From NCBI RefSeq assembly GCF_046224405.1, contig NZ_JBJXRK010000009.1:11272-75271 (forward strand): a DNA stretch of 64,000 nt. Reading direction: 5' to 3'. The DNA is from Gudongella sp046224405. Its GTDB lineage: Bacteria > Bacillota > Clostridia > Tissierellales > Tissierellaceae. The notes beneath the pieces were generated by a model. The model was not told the origin of the DNA. It was given only the letters and a program-made list of their open reading frames with translations, and searched no databases. Positions 17,803 to 27,594 of this stretch are shown one piece after another (the first letter of the stretch is position 1; each line of letters opens with the position of its first letter). The position numbers were made by a program, and so were the translations under genes.

Positions 17803-18327
17803 TTACTCAAATGTAAATATATATGGGACGTTTCTGAAATAATCCCCATAATTTAAACCATATCCCACTATAAAAACATCAGGAATTTCATATCCTACAT
17901 AGTCAGGCTCAAGATCAACCTGTCTTCTGCTAGGTTTATCCAGCATTACACAAACTTTTATAGTATCGGGTTCCTTCGCTTCAAGGTGCTCGATAACTTT
18001 TTTAAGAGTATGCCCAGTGTCGATAATATCGTCTACTATCAACACATCCTTTCCCTTAAGACTACCTCTTACATCCTGCAGAATCTTGACAATACCTGAT
18101 GAAACCTCTTCGTTTCCATAGCTTGCTGTGGTCATAAATTCAATCTCCACTGGAATACTCATTTCTCTTGCAAGGTCAGCTGTAAACACAAAACTTCCCC
18201 TCAACAAGGATACAATAACAAGGTCTCTATCCTTGTATTGTTGGCTCAATTCCTTTCCCATCTCCTTGACTCTCTTGTCAATCTCTTCTCTTGAAAATAG
18301 AATTTTTTCCTTCTTGTTATCTATCAA
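17803..18327 (-). CDS. hpt: Hypoxanthine phosphoribosyltransferase
   Basis: Purine salvage enzyme making IMP/GMP from PRPP. 174 residues. The PRPP-binding loop is VLIVDDIIDTGHTL (about 95-108); the flexible loop SYGNEEVSSG is near 69-78; the base-recognition segment FIVGYGLNYGDYFRNVPYI (19 residues) is at the C terminus. The start is TTG, 8 bases after AAGGAG. A possible 41-codon gene lies 15 bases upstream on the same strand. Confidence 0.95.
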   Translation of the reverse strand: MIDNKKEKILFSREEIDKRVKEMGKELSQQYKDRDLVIVSLLRGSFVFTADLAREMSIPVEIEFMTTASYGNEEVSSGIVKILQDVRGSLKGKDVLIVDDIIDTGHTLKKVIEHLEAKEPDTIKVCVMLDKPSRRQVDLEPDYVGYEIPDVFIVGYGLNYGDYFRNVPYIFTFE

Positions 18328-18342
18328 GCTATTATCTCCTTC

Positions 18343-18468
18343 CTATTTAAATTTATTTCTTAATATATCCTTCAATTCCCTTAATTCTTTTAAGATTAAA
18401 TTCAAAGTCAATTGAAGACTTACAACTATTATAAAGATTATTGCCCCTATTAGCAACTGTGTATGCAT
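18343..18468 (-). CDS. Possible small membrane protein upstream of hpt
   Basis: A 41-codon frame too short for usual callers: about 18 hydrophobic residues (LLIGAIIFIIVVSLQLTL) then a charged helix KELRELKDILRNKFK. AAAGGA lies 9 bases before the chosen ATG; another ATG three codons earlier sits too close to it. It ends 15 bases before the hpt start. The shape, one membrane span plus a basic amphipathic tail, is plausible for a real small protein, but there is no homology argument. Confidence 0.4.
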   Translation of the reverse strand: MHTQLLIGAIIFIIVVSLQLTLNLILKELRELKDILRNKFK

Positions 18469-18477
18469 AATAATCAT

Positions 18478-18690
18478 TCCTTTATTTTTAAACAGCCGAT
18501 TTATACCCTTTCAATGGATTATACCCTGGACCAATAATCATAACTCATTTAAAACGGTCATCCTCATACAAATATATTATTGATCTTCTGTGACTTTTTC
18601 AAACCTATCATCAGTATATTTATTATTTCGAACAGGGAACTTCTGTTTCTAAGGACTAGAAATTTCTGTTGATGAATATCAAAAAAGTTA
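18478..18690. other. Intergenic, no feature recognised
   Basis: AT-rich spacer between the leftward hpt transcript and the rightward DUF4364 gene. I see no RNA motif, long hairpin or frame. Promoters for both directions are expected here. Confidence 0.5.
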
Positions 18691-18696
18691 CCTTAA

Positions 18697-18725
18697 TGCA
18701 TCTAATATGCTTTTTATGGTATAAT
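18697..18725 (+). promoter_or_regulatory. Extended -10 promoter of the DUF4364 gene
   Basis: TGGTATAAT at 18717-18725 is an extended -10 element; the -35 position holds only TGCATC. It lies 31 bases upstream of the ATG at 18757. Confidence 0.6.
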
Positions 18726-18756
18726 CAATTAATCTCATTTATAAAGGGGTGTAAAA

Positions 18757-19299
18757 ATGTTTCAAAACAACACTGAGGATGTTGCAAAACAAAAGCTACT
18801 ATTATTGTATATTCTAAAAGTATCACCAGGTTCTCTTACGAAGGAAAAGCTTTCTGAGATTCTGATAGATAATTTCAATATGAATTTCTTCATCATCCAG
18901 CAATATCTCTCCGAGCTTACATCAGGAGGATTTGTAAGTCTAGACAATGATGAAGGCAATCAAGTTCTAGTACTTGAAAATAGTGGTTCGAAAAGTTTGG
19001 ATTACTTCAAATCAAAAATGACAGATTCCATGATTTCAAAGGTCCACGGAGTATTTAATCTCAACTCTTCAGGCAATCCTACCCCTGTACAAACTGAAGC
19101 CACATCCTATCCAAGAGACAATGGGGAAATAAATGTAAATCTTAAGCTCACTGAGATGGATGAAACAGTGTTCAGCATGTATATAAGCGTTCCAAATCAA
19201 GAGCAGGCAGCCGTCCTCATGGAAAAGTGGGAAAAGTCTCCTGATTACTATTATAAATCAATAATAGAACTGTTCATAGACAATAAACCTACTATTTAG
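18757..19299 (+). CDS. DUF4364 family winged-helix protein
   Basis: 180 residues. The N-terminal 75 residues fit a PadR/winged-helix fold (KLLLLYILKVSPGSLTKEKL, then NFFIIQQYLSELTSGGFV), the signature I know for DUF4364, a clostridial family of predicted transcription regulators. The C-terminal half is a beta-rich domain with EINVNLKLTEMDETVF and a helix ending QAAVLMEKWEKSPDYYYK. Its target is unknown. It is convergent with folC, and the two stop codons overlap by eight bases. Confidence 0.82.
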   Translation: MFQNNTEDVAKQKLLLLYILKVSPGSLTKEKLSEILIDNFNMNFFIIQQYLSELTSGGFVSLDNDEGNQVLVLENSGSKSLDYFKSKMTDSMISKVHGVFNLNSSGNPTPVQTEATSYPRDNGEINVNLKLTEMDETVFSMYISVPNQEQAAVLMEKWEKSPDYYYKSIIELFIDNKPTI

Positions 19300-19313
19300 T
19301 TAGTAGGTTTATT
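19282..19313. terminator. Shared hairpin at the DUF4364/folC convergent ends
   Basis: AATAAACCTACTA-TTTAGT-TAGTAGGTTTATT, 13-bp perfect arms spanning both stop codons. It can serve either strand, although neither has a long T tail beyond the stem. Confidence 0.65.
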
Positions 19314-20593
19314 GCATGGGATCTCACTTCACCTATCATGTAAAGTGATCCTCCAAATAATATCATATCATCTTTTTTAGCCAACTCAATTGATTTTCTT
19401 ACAGCTCCTTTTATTGTCTTCTCAACGTGGACATTAGATGTAAGTTTTCTTACCTCTTCTCCAAGAAGCTCCGCCGCCAGCTTTCTGGGCATATTCACCT
19501 CAGTCACTACCACCTGGTCGGCCAATGGTACAAGCTTTTCTATCATGTGGGTATAATCCTTATCCTTTAGAACACTCATCCCAAGAATTAGCCTATTGTA
19601 TGGGAACATCTTCACTGCATCCGCCAAAAGGGTTATTCCCTGTAGATTGTGAGCGCCATCAATCAAGAAAATAGGATCCCTTGAAAGAACCTCAAGTCTC
19701 CCCTTCCACTTTGTTTTCAGGAGGCCACTCCTAAGTTGTCCCTCTGTAATTTCTAAAATACCCCTGTCCCTCAATTCCAAGATAGTTGTGACAGCCAATG
19801 CTGCATTCATTACCTGGTAGTCACCCAGCATTGAAATCTGTAGATTTTCGTATGCATTTCCCTTGTATTTGAAATCAAAAACACTTCCCTGGTACGTACT
19901 TGTTCTTATCTTTAGGTTGTCAATGGGTAGCTTCACAAAATCAGCTCCCTTTTCATATGCCACTTCCGCAATTACCTTCTCTGCTTCCATTTTCTGTGGA
20001 TATGAAACCACAAGACCGTTTTCTTTAATGATCCCAGCTTTTTGGTAGGCAATTTCTGCAAGGGTTTTTCCCAATACATCAGTATGGTCATAATCGATTG
20101 TAGTAATCACAGACGCAACAGATGACTGTATGACATTAGTGCTGTCAAACCTACCTCCAAGACCTACCTCCAAAATTACGAAATCAACATTGCTCCTATT
20201 GAAGTATTCAAACCCAACTGCAGTTACAAGTTCAAATGTTGTTGGGTGTTCCATCCCGTCCTGAACCATCCTGTCAGCGGCTTTCTTTACCTTGGAGGTT
20301 ATATCCCCCAAAACCTCCTGTGGGATGTCCTCACCGTTGATCTGAATCCTCTCAGTGAACCTTTCAAGGTAGGGGGATGTATAAAGACCTGATCTATAAC
20401 CGGCTTCCTCCAAACAATGGGCAAGATATGCCGATGTTGAACCCTTACCATTTGTACCACCCACATGGATATATTTCATTCCAATATGAGGGTCTCCCAG
20501 GTGACCCAACAATGTTCTGATGGAATCAAGCCCCAGTCTTGAACCATATTTTTCCTTGTCATTTATATAGGCAAGTGCCTCTTCGTAGTTCAT
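19292..20593 (-). CDS. folC: Bifunctional folylpolyglutamate/dihydrofolate synthase
   Basis: Mur-ligase-fold enzyme adding glutamate to (dihydro)folate. 433 residues. ATP loop GGTNGKGSTSAYL (about 45-57), the omega-loop segment SPYLERFTERIQING (near 74-88), metal/ATP residues in DYDHTDVLGKT (near 172-182) and LIDGAHN (near 315-321) are all intact. GGAGGAACAG precedes the ATG. It follows valS by 12 bases, so it is probably expressed from the valS T-box transcript. Confidence 0.94.
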   Translation of the reverse strand: MNYEEALAYINDKEKYGSRLGLDSIRTLLGHLGDPHIGMKYIHVGGTNGKGSTSAYLAHCLEEAGYRSGLYTSPYLERFTERIQINGEDIPQEVLGDITSKVKKAADRMVQDGMEHPTTFELVTAVGFEYFNRSNVDFVILEVGLGGRFDSTNVIQSSVASVITTIDYDHTDVLGKTLAEIAYQKAGIIKENGLVVSYPQKMEAEKVIAEVAYEKGADFVKLPIDNLKIRTSTYQGSVFDFKYKGNAYENLQISMLGDYQVMNAALAVTTILELRDRGILEITEGQLRSGLLKTKWKGRLEVLSRDPIFLIDGAHNLQGITLLADAVKMFPYNRLILGMSVLKDKDYTHMIEKLVPLADQVVVTEVNMPRKLAAELLGEEVRKLTSNVHVEKTIKGAVRKSIELAKKDDMILFGGSLYMIGEVRSHAINLLTK

Positions 20594-20605
20594 CTGTTCC
20601 TCCTG

Positions 20606-23251
20606 CTATTTCTTTAGTGATTCCAGTCTTTCCAGGACATTCTCCAACATCTGTGAGTATTTAGTCTGCTTCTCCTTTTCTTCTGCAACAATTTTTTCGG
20701 GAGCTTTTGAGACAAAGCCCTCATTGGATAGCTTTGACTTAACTCTCTTTATCTCATCCTCAAGCTTGGATTTCTCCTTCTGGAGTCTTTCAATTTCTTT
20801 TTCAAAATCAATCAGGTCGCTTAATGGAAGATAAATCTCACAACCATCTAGAACAACTGATATGTTATCTTCTCCCAAGTTCTTCTTGTTATCTTCATAT
20901 ATAACTTCCTCAGCGCCTGCAAGAGCCATAAACTTAACTTTGGAATCATCAATCACTGACTTCAATGAGTGGTCCTCAAGTACAAATATCAATTTTGATT
21001 TTCTTGATGGTATGATATTCATTTCCGCCCTTGCGTTACGAATTCCCTTTATGGCGGTTTTTATAAACTCAATGTCCTCCTTTTCTTTTTGGAAGATTAA
21101 ATCTTTATTAGATTTAGGCCAGGACTCAATTATCAATGCCTCACTACTTCCTGGAAGATGCTGCCATATCTCCTCAGTTATGAATGGCATAAATGGATGC
21201 AGAATCTTTAGTGTTTCCTTTAATACTACAACTAATACATTCTTCGCTGTCTCAGCAGATAATTTGTCATCTCCATATAATCTGGACTTTACCATCTCAA
21301 TATACCAGTCACAATAGTCTTCCCATATGAAATCATATATCCTTTGACCCGCCAGTCCAATTTCATATTTATCCATATTATCCTTGATTTCGCCAATAAC
21401 CGTATTTAGTCTTGTCAGTATCCATTTGTCTTCAATCTGTAGGTCCATTCCCTCAAGAGTCGCTTTTTCCATATTTTCATCAAGATTCATCAATACAAAT
21501 CTGGTTGCATTCCATAGCTTGTTTGCAAAGTTTCTATTAGCTTCAACTCTCTCAATATAGAATCTCATATCGTTACCAGGAGTGTTACCAGTTATCAAGG
21601 TGAATCTAAGGGCATCTGCACCGTATTCATCTATGATTTCAAGAGGATCGATGCCGTTGCCAAGAGACTTGCTCATTTTCCTTCCCTCTGAATCCCTTAC
21701 AAGTCCTGTAAGGAATACATCCTTGAAGGGAAGCTCTCCTATTTGTTCAAGACTTGAGAAGATCATTCTTATAACCCAAAAGAAAATTATATCGTATCCT
21801 GTGACAAGAACATCTGTCGGGAAAAAGTATTTCATGTCTTCAGTTTCTTCAGGCCATCCCAATGTTGAAAATGGCCAAAGTGCTGATGAAAACCATGTAT
21901 CCAGAGTGTCGGTTTCTTGTCTTATTTTTGTGCTGTTACACTTGCTGCAGCTTGTTACATCCTCTCTTGATACAATTATCTCACCGCAGTCATCACAGTA
22001 GTAAACAGGTAATCTGTGCCCCCACCAAAGCTGTCTTGAAATGCACCAATCCTTAATATTCTCTAGCCAGTGTACATAAACCTTGCCAAATCTTTCGGGT
22101 ACAAAATTTATTTCACCCTTGTAGTATGCCTCAAGAGATGGTTTTGCCAATGGTTCCATTTTAACAAACCATTGTTTTGAAATTATTGGTTCTATAACCG
22201 TCTTACATCTTTCACAGTGCCCCACTGCATTTTCATGATCCTTGACCTCTTTAAGATAGCCCTCTTCCTTTAATTTATCAGCAATGGCCTTCCTAGCTTT
22301 GAATCTCTCAAGCCCTTTAAATTCTCCACCATTTTCATTGATAAATCCGTCTTCATCAATAACTACACATTGACCAAGACCATGTCTAGCTCCAACTTCG
22401 AAGTCATTGGGGTCATGGGATGGTGTAATTTTCAATGCACCAGTTCCAAACTCCATCTCTACATAATTATCCGCTATTATTGGAATTTCCCTACCTACCA
22501 ATGGCAATATTACTGTTTTTCCAACCAAGTGTGTATATCTCTCATCATCTGGATGAACAGCAACCGCCAGATCCCCCAGTATTGTTTCAGGTCTTGTAGT
22601 GGCTATTGTTATTGTTTCATCCAAGTCCTTTATAGGATAGTTTACATGCCAAAGATGTCCGTGGGAATCCTCGTGGTCTACCTCAGCATCTGATATTGCA
22701 GTATGGCAGCTGGGACACCAGTTAATTATTCTATCACCCCTATAAATCAAGCCTTTGTCATACAGTCTTACAAATACCTCTTCAACTGCATTACTTAGCA
22801 TTTCATCAAGGGTAAACCTATCTCTGGTCCAGTCACAGGATACTCCAAGCTTTTTAAGTTGATTTTTGATGGTTCCTCCATATAGGTCCGTCCATTCCCA
22901 TGCTTCCTTCAGGAAACCTTCCCTTCCAAGCTCATCCTTGCTTCTTCCCTCAGACTTGATTTTTTCAACTACCTTTGCCTCAGTTGATATACTTGCATGG
23001 TCAGTACCTGGTAGCCACAAAGCAGAATATCCCTCCATGCGTTTCCATCTTATAAGAATATCCTGGATGGTATTGTTCAATGCGTGCCCCATATGAAGGC
23101 TTCCTGTCACGTTAGGAGGCGGCATCATTATAGTATATGGCTTTTTGTTTTCGTCAATTTCCGGCGTGAAGTATCCATTATCATTCCAGAAACCATATAG
23201 GCGATCTTCAAACTCCTTAGGATTATAATTCTTTGGTAAATTTTCTCTCAT
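20606..23251 (-). CDS. valS: Valine--tRNA ligase
   Basis: Charges tRNA-Val. About 881 residues from the ATG that follows AAGGAGG; a longer in-frame extension runs into the T-box terminator and is rejected. The HIGH motif is PPNVTGSLHMGHALN (about 45-59) and the KMSKS motif is GRKMSKSLGNG (near 523). The CP1 editing domain lies between (TTRPETILGDLAVAVHP, near 220). C-terminal anticodon domain and a final coiled coil from about 815 (DFEKEIERLQKEKSKLEDEI split: DFEKEIERLQ, KEKSKLEDEI). A valine T-box lies upstream. Confidence 0.97.
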   Translation of the reverse strand: MRENLPKNYNPKEFEDRLYGFWNDNGYFTPEIDENKKPYTIMMPPPNVTGSLHMGHALNNTIQDILIRWKRMEGYSALWLPGTDHASISTEAKVVEKIKSEGRSKDELGREGFLKEAWEWTDLYGGTIKNQLKKLGVSCDWTRDRFTLDEMLSNAVEEVFVRLYDKGLIYRGDRIINWCPSCHTAISDAEVDHEDSHGHLWHVNYPIKDLDETITIATTRPETILGDLAVAVHPDDERYTHLVGKTVILPLVGREIPIIADNYVEMEFGTGALKITPSHDPNDFEVGARHGLGQCVVIDEDGFINENGGEFKGLERFKARKAIADKLKEEGYLKEVKDHENAVGHCERCKTVIEPIISKQWFVKMEPLAKPSLEAYYKGEINFVPERFGKVYVHWLENIKDWCISRQLWWGHRLPVYYCDDCGEIIVSREDVTSCSKCNSTKIRQETDTLDTWFSSALWPFSTLGWPEETEDMKYFFPTDVLVTGYDIIFFWVIRMIFSSLEQIGELPFKDVFLTGLVRDSEGRKMSKSLGNGIDPLEIIDEYGADALRFTLITGNTPGNDMRFYIERVEANRNFANKLWNATRFVLMNLDENMEKATLEGMDLQIEDKWILTRLNTVIGEIKDNMDKYEIGLAGQRIYDFIWEDYCDWYIEMVKSRLYGDDKLSAETAKNVLVVVLKETLKILHPFMPFITEEIWQHLPGSSEALIIESWPKSNKDLIFQKEKEDIEFIKTAIKGIRNARAEMNIIPSRKSKLIFVLEDHSLKSVIDDSKVKFMALAGAEEVIYEDNKKNLGEDNISVVLDGCEIYLPLSDLIDFEKEIERLQKEKSKLEDEIKRVKSKLSNEGFVSKAPEKIVAEEKEKQTKYSQMLENVLERLESLKK

Positions 23252-23267
23252 ATTTTTCCCTCCTTGG

Positions 23268-23510
23268 CAAAAATTATAGAAACCCTCCGTCCTATAATAA
23301 GGACGAAGGGTTCGCGGTACCACCTTAATTCCATGGCATTACCATGGCACTTAATTCATAGATAACGGTATCCCGTTCAAACCTACTTCTAATTCAGTTT
23401 GAATGTTCGAAAGCTACCTTCATCTGATTCTTGCTTAGGATTTTCCAGCCTAGAATCCATTCTCTTATAAGAGAATCAGACTACTCCTCTTTCTCATCAC
23501 AAAATATATA
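23268..23510 (-). ncRNA. T-box leader, valine (specifier GUA)
   Basis: Antiterminator motif AAGGTGGTACCGCG near 23313-23326, then terminator AACCCTTCGTCC-ttattata-GGACGGAGGGTT and a T-rich tail. The specifier GTA at 23415-23417 is preceded by GAAG and followed by nine bases ending in GAA. The conserved AGTAGGT and ACGGGAT..CCGTTA stem III lie between. GUA codes Val, matching the downstream gene. Confidence 0.95.
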
Positions 23511-23516
23511 GTCACA

Positions 23517-23545
23517 ATTATAGCTATAAAAGGGAAATTTGTCAA
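23517..23545 (-). promoter_or_regulatory. Perfect sigma-A promoter of the valS T-box
   Basis: TTGACA (23540-23545), 17 bases, TATAAT (23517-23522), an exact consensus. The remaining bases to the CaiB stop at 23623 show no other feature. Confidence 0.88.
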
Positions 23546-23622
23546 TGAAGTTTTCCCATGTAGATCTCAGAATATAGATACTCAACCAATAATTTACAAG
23601 GAAATTCCATATATCTGCTTGA

Positions 23623-24813
23623 TCAAATAATCTCTTCAGACTCCAGGCGTTCCACTTCCTCATCATTCAATCCTAACAACTGTGAATATACATACTTATT
23701 ATACTCACCAATTTCTGGTATACGCATTTTTCTGTCACCTGGAGTTTTGGACATTTTATATACTGAGCCAGACAGCTTCACTTTCCCACACAAAGGTTGC
23801 TCAACCTCCACTATCATCTCACGATGCTTTATCTGTGGGTCGTTTGCTACCTGTCCAAAGGTAGGCACTTCAGATGTTGGAACCTTGAACTTTCTCAATT
23901 GTTCAACTGCATCAATTACGGTTTTGTTCCTTAACCAATTATCTAGTATTTCTTCAACAGCTTCCATATTTTGAGCTCTCAGCACCCTGGTTCTGAACCG
24001 TTCATCTTCCAGCAAATCCTCCCTGTCTATGGCCTTTAGAACATTCATCCATTGACCGTCTGTTATTGTGCAAATAACAACATATCCATCCTTGGCCTTA
24101 TATGATCCAAATGGCGAGGAACTGCTTAGCTTATTGCCCATACGCTTAGGTTCCTCAAGAGTATCAAAGTAATTTGCTCTGTCCGGAAATACCATAGCCC
24201 ACATTCCATCCTGCATTGATATGTCAATGCGTTGACCCTCTCCCGTCATGCTTCGGTAATGCAATGCTGCTAGTATTGCTATAACCGCGTTGTAGCCACC
24301 CATATAGTCCGCCAGTGATACGCCTACCTTTAGCGGTTCACCATCCTTATACCCTGTTACACTCATGAGACCACCCATAGCTTGCCCGACCATGTCATAG
24401 GTGACCTCGTCTTTTCTTGGTCCAGTCTGTCCAAATCCTGAAATTGATGCATAAATGATTGCTGGATTGATTCTACTTGCTTCATCATAGCCCAATCCTA
24501 ATTTATCCAATATACCAGGTGCAAAATTCTCTACGATTATATCACATTCAGCGGCCAGTTTTTTTGCAAGCTCCAAGCCACTAGGATTTTTCAAGTTCAA
24601 AGTTATACTTTTCTTACCTCTGTTGTAAGATAAGAACTGATATGATTCTCCTGAGGGAGTCATTGGTGCTGCATTTCTTTCTGGTTCACCGGTTCCGGGT
24701 CTCTCCACCTTAATTACCTCAGCTCCCAACTCACATAATACAGAAGTACAATGTGGTCCTGATAAATACTGTGTGAAATCCAAAACTCTAATTCCTTCCA
24801 AAGCCTTTTTCAT
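23623..24813 (-). CDS. CaiB/BaiF family III CoA-transferase
   Basis: Moves CoA between a CoA-thioester and a carboxylic acid via an enzyme-bound anhydride on an Asp. 396 residues. N-terminal LSGPHCTSVLCELGAEVIK (19 residues; about 15-33), VKVERPGTGEP, the catalytic Asp in TYDMVGQAMGG (near 139-149), and SISGFGQTGP just before it. Family proteins act on formyl/oxalyl, succinyl or aryl CoAs; the acid used here cannot be told. AAAGGAG precedes the ATG. It stands alone after pgsA and may serve the nearby carboxylate operons, which is inference. Confidence 0.9.
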   Translation of the reverse strand: MKKALEGIRVLDFTQYLSGPHCTSVLCELGAEVIKVERPGTGEPERNAAPMTPSGESYQFLSYNRGKKSITLNLKNPSGLELAKKLAAECDIIVENFAPGILDKLGLGYDEASRINPAIIYASISGFGQTGPRKDEVTYDMVGQAMGGLMSVTGYKDGEPLKVGVSLADYMGGYNAVIAILAALHYRSMTGEGQRIDISMQDGMWAMVFPDRANYFDTLEEPKRMGNKLSSSSPFGSYKAKDGYVVICTITDGQWMNVLKAIDREDLLEDERFRTRVLRAQNMEAVEEILDNWLRNKTVIDAVEQLRKFKVPTSEVPTFGQVANDPQIKHREMIVEVEQPLCGKVKLSGSVYKMSKTPGDRKMRIPEIGEYNKYVYSQLLGLNDEEVERLESEEII

Positions 24814-24943
24814 ACCGCAATCTCCTTTCCCGCGCTATCATAATTTTTATGAATCGTCTTGATTTCAAATCTTTGATAAAATTTTTGTTTGAAAAGCACA
24901 AATCAAATAAATTTCTGGGAATATTGAGATGGGGAATTAATCT

Positions 24944-25483
24944 CTATAATGAACTCTTTTCATCATCAAGTAGCTTTCTGAATATCTTGAGATAGTTGTA
25001 GAACGCAATAAGATTTAGAGTTACAGTAATGGATAATAAAATTATTGAAATTGTCATACTCAGATTAAATACGATAGACAGAATTGCAGCATAAAGGGAA
25101 AAAGTAGCTACTTTACCATACTTATTAGATGGAATTACTGCCCTTCCATGCTTTATATATAAGATTAGGCCCCCACCTATCATAATTATTTCTTTAACGA
25201 GCATAGGAATCAATATCCAAACTGGTATTAGACCAATCATTGTAAAAGTGACCAATACAGTGAAACTCATCATCTTGTCAGCAAATGGATCCAGAGCTGC
25301 TCCCAGTTTACTCATTAGATTAAATCTTCTTGCTATGTATCCATCCAGTACATCAGATACACCTGCTATCATAAAAATCATTCCCAGAATAAATACCTTA
25401 TCTTCAATGTCTGAGAAAAACAATACTAGGTATACTGGTATAAGTATAATTCTAAATACGGTAATCAGGTTAGGTAATGTCAT
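24944..25483 (-). CDS. pgsA: CDP-alcohol phosphatidyltransferase, PgsA-like
   Basis: Integral membrane enzyme, most likely CDP-diacylglycerol--glycerol-3-phosphate 3-phosphatidyltransferase, for phosphatidylglycerol synthesis. 179 residues, about five or six hydrophobic segments. The family signature D-x2-D-G-x2-A-R-x8-G-x3-D-x3-D is present as DVLDGYIARRFN...GAALDPFADK (about 44-71). N-terminal TLPNLITVFRI is typical of PgsA. Other CDP-alcohol transferases share the motif, hence the lower gene-name certainty. Confidence 0.85.
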   Translation of the reverse strand: MTLPNLITVFRIILIPVYLVLFFSDIEDKVFILGMIFMIAGVSDVLDGYIARRFNLMSKLGAALDPFADKMMSFTVLVTFTMIGLIPVWILIPMLVKEIIMIGGGLILYIKHGRAVIPSNKYGKVATFSLYAAILSIVFNLSMTISIILLSITVTLNLIAFYNYLKIFRKLLDDEKSSL

Positions 25484-25577
25484 TTCACTCTCTCCTTGTA
25501 CGAATATGACTTCTAAATTGCCTTAGAGATATTCTACTTTATTTGATTCACCTGGTCAACCGCTCCAACTATATGGT

Positions 25578-27494
25578 TTACTCCATGGTTTTTAGCTTTC
25601 TCCAAAGAGTTGTTACACTTATTCCCAGCTTCTCGGCAGCTAATGTCTTATTGCCTCCAGTTTCCTCCAAAACATTCATTATTGTATCTTTTTCAATTTG
25701 CTTCAGGACTCCTTTTTTACCATCATTCTCATGCTCTACATATTGATGGTCTGCCTCACGACCCAATTGAGGTATTCCAGAAATCGCTTCATCCATGACT
25801 TCTATGGATATTTCTTTATCTCTTGAGAGGACTACACATCTTTCCACAAGATTTTCCAATTGTCTGATGTTTCCTGGCCAATCGTAAAGTAAAAGCCTTG
25901 CCATTGCATCGTGATCGATTCCCTTGGTCTTAATATTCAATTCCTTGCTTTTCCCCACAAGGAAGTAGTCAACCAAGTTATGTATGTCTTCCTTCCTCAT
26001 TCTCAATGGTGGTATCTCAAGTGTGAGGACACACAGTCTGTAGTAAAGGTCTTCCCTGAACTTCATTTCTTCAACTTGCCTTAATAAATCTCTATTGGTT
26101 GCTCCAATCACTCTAATATTTACAGGAATGATCTTATCGTCCCCTAGCCGAACCACCTCTTTTTCTTGAATTACCCTAAGGAATCTTGCCTGTATACTCA
26201 TCGACATTTCACTGATTTCATCAAGGAATATCGTGCCTTCATGAGCTAATTCAAAAAGACCAGTCTTTCCACCTTTTCTGGCTCCGGTAAAGGCTCCTTC
26301 AACATAACCGAAAAGCTCGCTTTCCAAAAGATTTTCAGGTAATGCTGCACAATTTACAGCAACAAAAGGCTTGTCCTTTCTTCCACTGGCATTGTGTATG
26401 CTTTGAGCAAATAATTCCTTTCCGGTTCCAGTTTCACCCTGTATCAAAATCGTACTATCAACCTGTGAAAACAATTTAGCCTTTTCCTTTGAACGACTTA
26501 TTGCTACACTGTTTCCAATAATATCATCAAAGTATGTTTTAGCTACATGACCTTTTGCGTGTAGCTTTGTTCTGATGTGAGTCTCCATCTTCTGGATTTT
26601 TTCAACTTCCTGAAAAGTAGCCACAACACCAACAATTTTATTGTCAACCAATATTGGTACCCTATTTGTTATGATGGTTGTTCCTTTTATCTTTTGAATC
26701 TCTCCCAGCTCTGATTCACCAGATTTCAACACCTTGGTCATCCTGGTATTCTCGACTACGTTATCGACAAGTTCACCTATTGCGTCATCATAGGATATCC
26801 CAGTCAATTTCTGTATCACTGGATTGAATACAGTGACCCTTCCCTTGTCATCAATTCCAAGAATTCCATCATAAGCAAAGTCAATAATAGACTTTAGAAT
26901 TGCTGCTTTTTCTTTCTCTATTTGCTGAACTTCAAGTAGTCTATGTGAATATTTTATTGCATCTATAATAGCTGTCTTTCCTGTTTCAATAAGAACAGCA
27001 TCAAGTCTCTTTGATTCCACAGACTCTACAACCTGATGCCCTCCAATAAACACCCTGCTTCCCTTTTTATAAAGTAGATTTATACAGCCTTCAATTTCTC
27101 TGGTCGATGAAATTGTGCAAACGTTTATATTGGCTTTAAAGGTTTTCTCAAGAATTGTTCTAACACTTTCATATGCATCAGCAAGATCTTCAAACCCAAT
27201 AATACCTATATTATGGGAATAATCCATAGCTTTTGACAGGGAGTTTATAACATCATAACTACTAAAATCAATGTTAACCACCGGTATACTGACATTGTTC
27301 TTTATTAATTTCCCTGTGCCACCTCGACTTATAATTATACCTACTCCGTCTCTTTCAGCCTTCCTGGCCTTTCCAAGACCAACGCTGAATGAACCTTCAA
27401 TAACCTCAATGTCCTCATTTAGAAGATCCACTACTTCTCTTGAATACTCTGTGAACTTTTCATCAGGTGAAATAATTACAATTCTGCCATACAT
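25578..27494 (-). CDS. PrpR-type sigma-54 dependent activator
   Basis: 638-residue enhancer-binding protein. The N-terminal 190 residues are a PrpR_N sensor (GTGKLIKN, VVNIDFSSYDV, FEDLADAYESV); a PAS domain follows (DFAYDGILGIDDKGRVTVFN, about 205-310). The AAA+ domain has Walker A GETGTGKE, the sigma-54 contact loop GAFTGA and Walker B IFLDEI (about 335-570). A Fis-type helix-turn-helix closes it (GNKTLAAEKLGISVTTLWRK). ATG chosen because GAGGTGG lies before it; a TTG six codons earlier is weaker. Two sigma-54 promoters occur at 35.4 and 40.4 kb, making those operons its likely targets. A TATAAT at 27544-27549 may start its own transcript. Confidence 0.93.
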   Translation of the reverse strand: MYGRIVIISPDEKFTEYSREVVDLLNEDIEVIEGSFSVGLGKARKAERDGVGIIISRGGTGKLIKNNVSIPVVNIDFSSYDVINSLSKAMDYSHNIGIIGFEDLADAYESVRTILEKTFKANINVCTISSTREIEGCINLLYKKGSRVFIGGHQVVESVESKRLDAVLIETGKTAIIDAIKYSHRLLEVQQIEKEKAAILKSIIDFAYDGILGIDDKGRVTVFNPVIQKLTGISYDDAIGELVDNVVENTRMTKVLKSGESELGEIQKIKGTTIITNRVPILVDNKIVGVVATFQEVEKIQKMETHIRTKLHAKGHVAKTYFDDIIGNSVAISRSKEKAKLFSQVDSTILIQGETGTGKELFAQSIHNASGRKDKPFVAVNCAALPENLLESELFGYVEGAFTGARKGGKTGLFELAHEGTIFLDEISEMSMSIQARFLRVIQEKEVVRLGDDKIIPVNIRVIGATNRDLLRQVEEMKFREDLYYRLCVLTLEIPPLRMRKEDIHNLVDYFLVGKSKELNIKTKGIDHDAMARLLLYDWPGNIRQLENLVERCVVLSRDKEISIEVMDEAISGIPQLGREADHQYVEHENDGKKGVLKQIEKDTIMNVLEETGGNKTLAAEKLGISVTTLWRKLKTME

Positions 27495-27594
27495 GGGAGC
27501 TCCACCTCTCAAATCCAGATTTAAATACTTAAATACAACCTTTATTATATCTCATTTTTATTGATTAATAAATGGCTGTTGTTTAAATATTCAG

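Noticed and set aside
23252..23323. N-terminal extension of valS to 23323
   Set aside because: The extra codons lie in the T-box terminator and do not resemble ValRS; the ATG at 23251 has a strong ribosome site.
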